DNA from: Phyllobacterium bourgognense
GTDB lineage: Bacteria > Pseudomonadota > Alphaproteobacteria > Rhizobiales > Rhizobiaceae
Direction of reading: 5' to 3'
Length of the DNA stretch: 64,000 nucleotides
NCBI RefSeq assembly: GCF_003337575.1
Contig: NZ_QPJM01000016.1
Span: 53,594-117,593 of the forward strand
This document shows, piece by piece, positions 55,125-64,000 of the stretch (within the stretch, counting starts at the first letter, position 1; every line of letters begins with the position of its first letter). The notes under the pieces were generated by a model, which made no database searches, had not been told where the DNA came from, and worked only from the letters and a program-made list of their open reading frames with translations. A program made the position numbers and the translations under genes.

Positions 55125-56663
55125 GTGAAAATCGGGGATCTCGAACGCAGCCTTATCGTCTCCTGCCAGCCGGTTCCGGACGGCCCGATGGATCGTGCCG
55201 ACATGGTCACGGCGTTTGCCTTGGCGGCGATCGCGGGAGGTGCAAGCGCACTCAGGATCGAGTCGGTGGAATATGTGCGAGCGGTCCGCCAGGTGACGGA
55301 CGCGCCTATCATCGGCATCGTCAAAAAAGATCTTGAAACGTCGCCCGTCCGGATCACGCCCGACGTGGCCGACGCAATGGCGCTGATCGATGCCGGCGCA
55401 CAGATTGTCGCGTTCGACGCAACATCGCGGCCGCGGCCGGATACTGTCGCAGATATCATTGCGGCCATTCACGCCAAGGGCGCCTTGGCGATGGCGGACT
55501 GTTCGTCGGTCGAGGATGGCCGCGCCGCGTTGGCCGCGGGTGCCGATTGTGTCGGCTCGACGCTGTCCGGCTATACCGGCGGTCCGGTTCCCGATGCGCC
55601 AGATTTCGAGTTGATCGCCGGACTGCGCAAACTGACGCCTTATGTGATCGCGGAGGGCCGCATCCGGACGCCCGAACAGGCAGCGGAGGCAATTCGCCGG
55701 GGCGCATTCAGCGTCGTGGTCGGCTCCGCCATCACCCGCACCGAGCATGTCACCTCATGGTTCAGGCAGGCAATGGATGCGGGGCTTAGGGGGCCAACCA
55801 ACAAAGCCGTGCTTGCGATCGATGTCGGCGGTACGAAAACGATGGCGTGCCTGGTGAAAGAAGGCAAAGTCATCGAGGAGGTGCAATTTGCTACCGACCA
55901 CAATCTTGGTCCCGACGGCTGGATCGACGTTATCGCCACCAAGGTCTCCAACTGGCGCGGCTCCTATGGGCGGGTTGCTGCTGCCGTCACAGGGATTGTC
56001 GTCGACGGAAATTGGCAGGCGCTCAATCCGGCAACGCTCAACCTGCCGCAAGACTATCCGCTCATCGACAGGTTGCGCGGTACGTTCGGCGTCGATGCAA
56101 TTGCCGTCAACGATGCGCAATGCGCCGCCTGGGGCGAGCATCGGTTTGGCGCCGGCGCACAGAAGGACATGGTGTTCCTCACGGTCTCGACCGGCATTGG
56201 CGGAGGCATCGTCATCAACGGCAGGCTCTTGCAAGGAACCGCCGGTCATTTCGGCCTGTTTCAGGGCTACTTTGAATGCTCGCACCGACCGCTTGAAGAC
56301 AGTATTTCCGGTCACTGGATGAATGCGGAAGCCTGCAAGGCGGGCTATGAGCTGGAGGCACCTGCCATCTTCGTCGCAGCGAGGTCCGGGGCGCCCTGGG
56401 CATCGCATATTATCGCAATTTCCGCCCGCAGACTCGCTATACTCTGCCAGAACATACAGCTGGCCCTTGATCCGAAGTGTATCGTCATTGGCGGCGGTAT
56501 CGGGCTTGCAGAAGGCTATATCGATCAGGTTCGGGGCGCATTCACATTTCCCAAAATATCGCTGCGTCCGACCCTCGTGAGTGCCGGTCTCGGCCGTCAT
56601 GCGGGGGTAATCGGCGCGGCCGACCTTGCCATTGCACAATCCAACTCAATTTTTGGAGGCTAG
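55125..56663 (+). CDS. Fused N-acylglucosamine-6-phosphate 2-epimerase (NanE) and ROK-family kinase (NanK-like)
   Basis: The 512-residue protein starts with GTG at 55125. Residues 1-222 are NanE: LIVSCQPVPDGPMD, IIGIVKKDL with the catalytic Lys, DATSRPRP and YVIAEGRIRTPEQA. Residues about 227-500 are a ROK kinase: AIDVGGTKT (ATP loop) near residue 232 and VSTGIGGGIVING near 360. Together they would convert N-acetylmannosamine to its 6-phosphate and on to N-acetylglucosamine 6-phosphate. Oddly, the usual ROK zinc motif (CGCGxxGCxE after GH) is absent: GHFGLFQGYFECSHRPLED has only one Cys, so substrate or stability may differ. Fused NanE-NanK proteins are known in other bacteria. Confidence 0.88.
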   Translation: MKIGDLERSLIVSCQPVPDGPMDRADMVTAFALAAIAGGASALRIESVEYVRAVRQVTDAPIIGIVKKDLETSPVRITPDVADAMALIDAGAQIVAFDATSRPRPDTVADIIAAIHAKGALAMADCSSVEDGRAALAAGADCVGSTLSGYTGGPVPDAPDFELIAGLRKLTPYVIAEGRIRTPEQAAEAIRRGAFSVVVGSAITRTEHVTSWFRQAMDAGLRGPTNKAVLAIDVGGTKTMACLVKEGKVIEEVQFATDHNLGPDGWIDVIATKVSNWRGSYGRVAAAVTGIVVDGNWQALNPATLNLPQDYPLIDRLRGTFGVDAIAVNDAQCAAWGEHRFGAGAQKDMVFLTVSTGIGGGIVINGRLLQGTAGHFGLFQGYFECSHRPLEDSISGHWMNAEACKAGYELEAPAIFVAARSGAPWASHIIAISARRLAILCQNIQLALDPKCIVIGGGIGLAEGYIDQVRGAFTFPKISLRPTLVSAGLGRHAGVIGAADLAIAQSNSIFGG

Positions 56664-56666
56664 AAC

Positions 56667-57992
56667 ATGCTTAAATTTACAAAAATCACTTTATCGGCCC
56701 TCGCACTCATTACGACATCCTTGGGTGCCGCCAACGCCGCGGTTACCGTTCTAGGCTGGCCGGGCGGTTCGGAGGAAACCGCGTTGCGCGCTGTCGCAGA
56801 AGCCTACAACGCACAAAGCGGCGTTGCCGACGCGGACAAAGTTGAACTGCTTTTCTATAGCCGCGATGGCTTCTACGACAAGTTGCAGGCCGACATGGCA
56901 GCGGGGTCGAGCGCCTTCGACATCAATCTTCTCGCGACATATTCGATCGGCCGCTATGCGTCCTACATGGAGCCGGTCGACCTCGGCCCGGATGCGGCCA
57001 AGGTATTTGGCGAGTCGGTCCTGAAGACAATGCAGTTCAATGGCAAGCAATACGGCGTCCCGACCGACCTCTCCTTACATTTCATGTATTACCGCAAGGA
57101 TTTGATCGACGCGCTTCTCGCCGATCCGGCAGCCAGGGCCAAATATGCCGAGATCAGCGAGAAATATCTCGGCAGGCGCCTGGAGCCGAAAGCGCCCGAC
57201 AGCTGGACCTGGGATGACTGGGCGGCGACCGCGCTTTATTTCGCCAAGTCCGTAAATCCCGAAAGCCCGGTTCGCTACGGCACGGTGCTGCAGATGAAGA
57301 ACCTTCTCTTCAACATCATGGTGTGGCAGTCCGTGGCCCGTGCCAACGGCGGCGACTGGATGGATGCTTCGGGCAATATCACAATCGACTCTCCGGCCTA
57401 CCGGACGGCGCTGGAACTTTACAAAAAGCTCTATGATGCGGGTGCTTCGCCAAAGGATTCGCTGTCCTATGAATATGCTGAAACGAATGCTGCGTTCGGT
57501 TCCGGTCAGGTGGCGACGGCGTTGCAGTGGAATGCTGCAGCCAGCGAACTCACCGATCCCGCCAAATCTCCAGCGGTTGCCGAGAATGTCGGTATCGTTG
57601 CGCCCCCAGCCGGTTCGGCAGGCCGCGCTGACCATATCCATGGCCTCGGGCTCGGCATCAACAAGAACGCCAAGAACAAGCCAGGTGCCGCCAAGTTCCT
57701 GCAATGGCTGGCGACCGAGGACACTGCCCTGCTTTATGCCCGCAGCGGTGGTTCGCCTGCGCTCCTCCCCGATGTTGCGGCAAAGATTGCCAAGGAGCGG
57801 CCGGATCTCGTTACGCTCGGTCAATATGCCGGCGCCTATGGCTATGTCATGACGGGAGCCACCTCAGCCAGTGCCTTCCCGGTTTACGAACTGCAGGCGA
57901 AGGAATTCACCGGCTACTGGTCGGGGCAGGAAACCCTGGACGAAGCGCTTGCCAATACAAAGGCTGGCATGGAGAAACTGCTGAAGCAATAG
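56667..57992 (+). CDS. Sugar ABC transporter substrate-binding protein (family 1)
   Basis: The 441-residue periplasmic protein has a signal peptide (LSALALITTSLGAANA) and the family 1 solute-binding fold (VLGWPGGSEETALRAVAEAY, QYGVPTDLSLHFMYYRKDLI, GAAKFLQWLATED). It starts four bases after the NanE-kinase stop, so its ligand is probably an N-acetylated sugar. Two permease genes follow, but no ATPase gene is in the operon; a shared ATPase from elsewhere is needed. Confidence 0.9.
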   Translation: MLKFTKITLSALALITTSLGAANAAVTVLGWPGGSEETALRAVAEAYNAQSGVADADKVELLFYSRDGFYDKLQADMAAGSSAFDINLLATYSIGRYASYMEPVDLGPDAAKVFGESVLKTMQFNGKQYGVPTDLSLHFMYYRKDLIDALLADPAARAKYAEISEKYLGRRLEPKAPDSWTWDDWAATALYFAKSVNPESPVRYGTVLQMKNLLFNIMVWQSVARANGGDWMDASGNITIDSPAYRTALELYKKLYDAGASPKDSLSYEYAETNAAFGSGQVATALQWNAAASELTDPAKSPAVAENVGIVAPPAGSAGRADHIHGLGLGINKNAKNKPGAAKFLQWLATEDTALLYARSGGSPALLPDVAAKIAKERPDLVTLGQYAGAYGYVMTGATSASAFPVYELQAKEFTGYWSGQETLDEALANTKAGMEKLLKQ

Positions 57993-58036
57993 AAGCGCCA
58001 GCAGATGCGGATGAGTGAAGCAAAATCCCCTCTCTT

Positions 58037-58129
58037 GCGATTTCTAGCACTTAGCAAGAGCTAAGATGCTGAAATCGCTACCGGGGCAAGCCACGGATCT
58101 CGCCCGCCTTCGGCCCCCCACAAGGGGGG
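58037..58129. repeat. Intergenic repeat with two hairpins inside the sugar operon
   Basis: A 19-base imperfect inverted repeat (58037-58055 and 58060-58078, GCGATTTC...GAAATCGC) is followed by CCCCCC-ACAA-GGGGGG (58114-58129). The block resembles mosaic intergenic repeats common in Mesorhizobium and Phyllobacterium. It lies in the 175-bp gap between binding-protein and permease genes and probably lowers permease expression or protects the upstream message. Confidence 0.6.
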
Positions 58130-58167
58130 AGATAAGCATCTTGTTCCGAGCCATTTGAAGGAAAAAC

Positions 58168-59039
58168 ATGGTCGATTTGGACCACAAAGGCTGGAGAATT
58201 TTTGCGAGCCCGCTGGTCGGGTTTCTCCTGCTTTTCCTCGGATTTCCGATCCTGATCGATCTCGTCTACAGCCTTTCCCGCGTCAGTTTCACGAATTTGC
58301 GCAGCCCGGAAATCGTCGGTTTCGGGAACTACGGCGAGGTGCTCGGCGATGCGCAGTTCTGGCGGGCCAGCTGGTTTTCACTGCGCTTCGGCGTAATCAC
58401 GGCAATTCTGGAATGTGTGCTCGGTCTCGGGCTCGCCGTATTCCTGTCGCCTCTGATCGAGAAGCGCTCATGGCTCATGGCGCCGCTGATGTTGCCGTTG
58501 ATGGTTGCGCCGGCGATGATCGGCCTGATGTACCGGCTCGTGCTGCACGAGTTCGTCGGCCCTGTTCCGTATTATTTGTATTTGTGGTTTGGCGACAGCC
58601 CGTCATTCCTCAATGCGGAAAATGCCTTCTGGACCCTTGTCGTCGTCGAGACATTGCAGTGGACACCCTTCGCGCTGCTACTCTTCTATACCGCCTATCG
58701 GGCCATTCCGAACGACGTGCGCGAAGCCTCGGCCATCGATGGTGCTTCCGCTCGCCAAATCCTTACGGCGATTGAATTGCCCCTGATGCGGCCGACGCTC
58801 ATCTTCACTTTCTTCATCCGGTTTATCGATGGATTCCGCGTGTTCGACAATGTCTATACGCTGACCGGCAGTGGTCCAGGCGGCTCGACCACATCGCTGC
58901 CGATCTACATCTACGAGGCCTTCTTCAAACAGGGTGCCATCGGCAAGGCAATCGCCGCTTCCGTCATCCTGTTCCTGGCGTCCTTCGTTGGTTTGTACGC
59001 GCTGACATGGCTTTCGCGCCGCGGGAAAGGCGCTGCGTC

Positions 59040-59043
<4 letters not shown>
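58168..59043 (+). CDS. Sugar ABC transporter permease (MalF/UgpA-like)
   Basis: The 291-residue inner-membrane protein has six hydrophobic segments, starting FASPLVGFLLLFLGFPILID, and the EAA motif near residue 190 (EASAIDGASARQILTAIELP). It works with the next permease. The stop overlaps that gene's start (ATGA). Confidence 0.92.
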
Positions 59044-61305
<2,262 letters not shown>

Positions 61306-61346
61306 ACGCGATTTTAGAGCCTTTCATACATGAAGGGCCAGCCCGA

Positions 61347-61372
61347 CAGGTTTTATGGTTGGGCGAAACCTG
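61347..61372 (+). terminator. Hairpin after pobA
   Basis: CAGGTTT and AAACCTG form a perfect 7-bp stem with a 12-base loop 42 bp after the pobA stop. No T tract follows, so its strength is doubtful. Confidence 0.3.
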
Positions 61373-61414
61373 GAGCGGTAGTATGACAACTCTTTCATCC
61401 CGGGATTCGCGCCT

Positions 61415-62524
61415 ATGATCTCCCATCGCCTGCCGGTTTCGTCATATCTGGTACCGCCAGGAGCGCTGGCACTTGCCATGGGGGTACAGCTCTTCGGTGT
61501 TCCTGGCGGCCATGGTCATGCCTGGGTTACGGTCCTGGTTTCATTTTTCACCCTCTGTGTGCTGCTTGTCACCGTGTTCGTCGTTCTCGAACATGCGGAA
61601 GCCCTGGCGTTCCGCCTTGGCCAGCCCTACGGAACGCTGCTGCTCACCTTCGCCGTTACGACCGTGGAAGTTTCGATTATCGTCTCGATGATGCTGCACG
61701 GTGAAAACAATCCGACGCTGGCGCGCGAGTCCGTCTTCTCGACGGTCATGATCGTCTGCGCCGGAGTGGTCGGCCTTTGTCTCACGCTAGGGGCATGGCA
61801 ACATCGCCAGCAGGATCTGAAACGACAGGGAACAAGCGCCATCCTTTCGGTTCTGACGGCCCTGACGGTGCTGACGCTGGTGCTGCCCAACTACACGCTT
61901 TCGACGGACCCGGGCACCTTTTCGCCAGTGCAGCTCGTCTTCGTCAGCCTCTGTTCGGTACTGCTCTATGCGAGTTTCGTGTTCGCGCAGACGGTGAGGC
62001 ATCGTGATGATTTCCTCGATGAAAGCGCCGCCTATGCCGGTGTTCATGCAGGAAATACATCCAGGCGGGCACTTTACGCGAATGCATTTTTCCTGGTGAT
62101 CGGACTGGTTGGCATCGTCCTGCTCGCCGAACAGGTGGCCGTCGGTATCGAGGACGGCCTTGCCGCGCTCAACGTCGCGCAGAGCGATGCGATCGTCGGC
62201 GCCTTTATCGCGACACTGGTACTTCTGCCTGAAGGTCTGGCCGCCATACGTGCCGCGCTTAACAATGAATTGCAGCGCAGCCTCAACATTGCGCTCGGTT
62301 CGGCCTTGGCGACAATCGGGCTGACTATCCCAGCCGTCGGCATGGCAAGCCTCATCACCGGGCGGGAACTCACGCTCGGCCTTTCGTCCGGCGATACGGT
62401 ACTCCTGGCACTGGTCCTTTTGATCAGCATTCACAGTTTCGGAACGGGACGCACCAACGTGCTCACGGGCATGGTGCATCTCGTCGTCTTCATCGCCTTC
62501 TTACTTCTGCTCGCAGTTCCTTAA
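61415..62524 (+). CDS. Calcium/proton antiporter (ChaA-like)
   Basis: The 369-residue inner-membrane protein has about eleven hydrophobic segments in two halves, each with the conserved acidic alpha-repeat of the calcium/cation exchanger family: LLTFAVTTVEVSIIVSMML near residue 80 and VGAFIATLVLLPEGLAAIRA near residue 265. It probably exports calcium or sodium in exchange for protons. It has no clear operon partner. Confidence 0.9.
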   Translation: MISHRLPVSSYLVPPGALALAMGVQLFGVPGGHGHAWVTVLVSFFTLCVLLVTVFVVLEHAEALAFRLGQPYGTLLLTFAVTTVEVSIIVSMMLHGENNPTLARESVFSTVMIVCAGVVGLCLTLGAWQHRQQDLKRQGTSAILSVLTALTVLTLVLPNYTLSTDPGTFSPVQLVFVSLCSVLLYASFVFAQTVRHRDDFLDESAAYAGVHAGNTSRRALYANAFFLVIGLVGIVLLAEQVAVGIEDGLAALNVAQSDAIVGAFIATLVLLPEGLAAIRAALNNELQRSLNIALGSALATIGLTIPAVGMASLITGRELTLGLSSGDTVLLALVLLISIHSFGTGRTNVLTGMVHLVVFIAFLLLLAVP

Positions 62525-62635
62525 GACGGGAGGCGCATTTACCGTATCGTAGCCGTATATTTGCCGCCGTTGCATTTCCAGTGTCGGGCCCAACATCTAT
62601 TGTTGCCGGGGTGAAATGGATCACGGAGCAATTAG

Positions 62636-63052
62636 ATGAAAAGCAAATTCGGCAAAGTCATATTGGCGGGCGGTGTCCTCGGTCTCTGTCTGGCAACCAA
62701 CGCCACGGCGGCCACGATCAAGGATCTGCAAGGCGCCTGGACCATGAACGGAACCAAGTGCGAGGACACATTCAAGAAAGTCGGCAAGACAATCGAGTTC
62801 AAGGACCGGACGGCTTCGACTTCAACGGGATTGTTGATCAGTGGCAGCAAGGTTACAGGGCCGAATGCCGTGTGCACGACAAAGAGCGTGAAGAAACAGA
62901 AGGATCGCCTCTCGGCGACGTTGTCCTGCACCGACTCAATGATCGAGAGCGACATGACCCAGACGTTCAAGATCGTCGACGCCAATACGTTTCAGAGGTT
63001 CGACCCCTTCGGCGATAACATGTATGTCACCTATCAGAAGTGCGACATGTGA
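62636..63052 (+). CDS. Small secreted protein of unknown function
   Basis: The 138-residue protein has a signal peptide (VILAGGVLGLCLATNATA) and a mature domain with four cysteines (TKCEDTF, AVCTTK, LSCTD, QKCDM) likely forming two disulfides, in a beta-rich lipocalin-like pattern beginning LQGAWTMNG. I do not recognise a family. The gene has its own upstream gap of 111 bp. Confidence 0.75.
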   Translation: MKSKFGKVILAGGVLGLCLATNATAATIKDLQGAWTMNGTKCEDTFKKVGKTIEFKDRTASTSTGLLISGSKVTGPNAVCTTKSVKKQKDRLSATLSCTDSMIESDMTQTFKIVDANTFQRFDPFGDNMYVTYQKCDM

Positions 63053-63095
63053 TATTCGGGCCTTGCCGCCCGCTCGCGGCGGGCTGGCCTGGCTG

Positions 63096-63884
63096 TCAGA
63101 AATGCATGACGACGCCGAAGATCGGTCCCTGCTGGACGACATTCATGACAAAACCGTCATTGCTGTAGTCGACGCCAAGCGCCCGATAACCGGCGACCGC
63201 TGAAACCTTTTCGTTGAAATTGTAGCCAATGCCACCGGCAACATCCCAGTCGACATCAGCACCACCGCCACCAACCAAACCCCACCCCGTAAAATACACC
63301 TTGTCGGTGATCGAATATTTGGCGCGTATTCCGCCGAGGCCATCGACCCAGGTCGCGCTGTCTTCACGCTTCACACCATCGAGAATCCCGCCGCTGAACG
63401 CAATCTCGGTGCTGGCATTCCAAACCCTCAACCCGGCAACCAGATCAAGGTTGCCCCTGTCGCTCTGCAACACCGAATACCCGGCACCGACGAGCCCGGC
63501 AAAGGTTTCGGAGGTCACGCTGACATTGTCTGCGATAATACCTCGCGGCGTGCCCCGGCCACTGGAGATCTTCGTATACATGATATCGGTGAAAATGCTG
63601 TAGCGATCATAGCGCGCCTCGCCAATGGCCATGGCGGCAAAATCGAGCTCGTTGAGGATGTCGCCAAAGTCCATGTCCATGTGCACTGTCGGCAGGCCGA
63701 AGAGACCCGTATCGCCGGACATGCCCGCCGCCCAGAAATATGGGGCGACCGCAAAGGTCCAACCATCCTTTTCGATTTGCTTGAGTTCCGGCGCCATCGG
63801 CGAAGTAATGTCCGCCGCCGAGACCGGGCTTGCAAACAGCAAGCCAGCCGCAAGCGCCGATGCCAAAGTATTGAAAAGTTTCAT
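63096..63884 (-). CDS. Outer-membrane beta-barrel protein
   Basis: The 262-residue protein has a signal peptide (LASALAAGLLFASPVSA) and many alternating strands such as DGWTFAVAPYFWAAGM, YDRYSIFTDIMYTKIS, and a terminal GPIFGVVMHF ending in Phe, as in outer-membrane barrels. The Gly-rich GWGLVGGGGADVDWDVAGG lies in the C-terminal third. No porin name can be assigned. A second minus-strand frame ends 26 bp upstream, so they may share an operon. Confidence 0.85.
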   Translation of the reverse strand: MKLFNTLASALAAGLLFASPVSAADITSPMAPELKQIEKDGWTFAVAPYFWAAGMSGDTGLFGLPTVHMDMDFGDILNELDFAAMAIGEARYDRYSIFTDIMYTKISSGRGTPRGIIADNVSVTSETFAGLVGAGYSVLQSDRGNLDLVAGLRVWNASTEIAFSGGILDGVKREDSATWVDGLGGIRAKYSITDKVYFTGWGLVGGGGADVDWDVAGGIGYNFNEKVSAVAGYRALGVDYSNDGFVMNVVQQGPIFGVVMHF

Positions 63885-63910
63885 CGCTGTCCCCCTTTTG
63901 AACGCCGCGA

Positions 63911-64000
63911 TCAGTCGTCAACCGAATCCCATGTTTGATCCGGATTGAATGACCTTATCTCTTTAACCATCTTGTCGGTAGCCGGTCCGAGGTCCTTTTC
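63911..64000 (-). CDS. C-terminal end of a gene entering from the right edge (partial)
   Basis: An open frame from the right edge gives 29 residues ending FNPDQTWDSVDD before TGA. The spacing of 26 bp to the outer-membrane gene fits a small operon. Product unknown; the fragment is too short to identify, and chance openness cannot be excluded. Confidence 0.45.
   Translation of the reverse strand, partial: EKDLGPATDKMVKEIRSFNPDQTWDSVDD

Overview
The window looks like chromosome or megaplasmid DNA of a methylotrophic alphaproteobacterium of the order Rhizobiales. The reasons are the order of its C1 genes, a form IC RuBisCO operon in the order cbbF-P-T-A-L-S-X-E, a coxMNOP-like oxidase, and several families of short intergenic palindromes of the kind found in Brucella, Ochrobactrum and Mesorhizobium relatives. 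The genus cannot be fixed from the sequence alone. No tRNA, rRNA, CRISPR array or complete insertion sequence was seen.

Region 1 (1-8.6 kb) holds genes for archaeal-type C1 transfer: a CitG-like protein, Fae (formaldehyde-activating enzyme), a HisA-like protein, and a five-gene translationally coupled operon on the minus strand for methanopterin and methylofuran biosynthesis (MfnB-FolB fusion, MfnE-like kinase, flavoprotein, DHPS-like protein, DUF447). An MfnF-like gene and a Phd/PIN toxin-antitoxin pair are interleaved. Region 2 (8.7-13.9 kb) is an ABC exporter/importer-like cluster with a periplasmic binding protein, beta-propeller and small periplasmic proteins. It is of the type that accompanies PQQ alcohol dehydrogenases and resembles lanthanide (lut/ped) systems.

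Region 3 (13.9-27.6 kb) is the methanol oxidation module. On the minus strand, xoxF-xoxG-xoxJ-CxxxCW protein-pqqA-B-C-D-E encode a lanthanide-type methanol dehydrogenase, its cytochrome, helper proteins and cofactor synthesis. pqqA is a 31-codon gene at 17139-17234. Upstream of xoxF lies a twin palindromic repeat. A second minus-strand set holds a NitT/TauT-type ABC transporter, a metallo-beta-lactamase-fold hydrolase and a SoxYZ-like carrier. Region 4 (27.6-38.4 kb) is a Calvin-Benson-Bassham operon with a divergent LysR regulator (cbbR). Together regions 1-4 allow methanol to be oxidised to formaldehyde, then via H4MPT to formate and CO2, with the CO2 fixed by RuBisCO.

Region 5 (38.5-46.9 kb) holds a FecR-like protein, a CHASE2 adenylate cyclase, a DUF1428 protein, an aa3-type oxidase (coxMNOP-like plus subunit IV) and a DUF2189 membrane protein. 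Region 6 (47-54 kb) has otsB, then otsA with a possible general-stress promoter, then a full-length TreY homologue whose catalytic residues are all substituted, then a cation/proton antiporter with a cyclic-nucleotide-binding domain. Region 7 (54-60 kb) is a GntR-controlled amino-sugar operon (NanE-ROK kinase fusion plus sugar ABC transporter). Region 8 (60-64 kb) has pobA, a calcium/proton antiporter, a small secreted protein and an outer-membrane barrel.

The observations I would check first are the apparently inactive TreY homologue fused into the trehalose operon, the 273-bp inverted-repeat element that supplies a new C-terminus to CbbA, the repeats upstream of xoxF, and the lut-like cluster.
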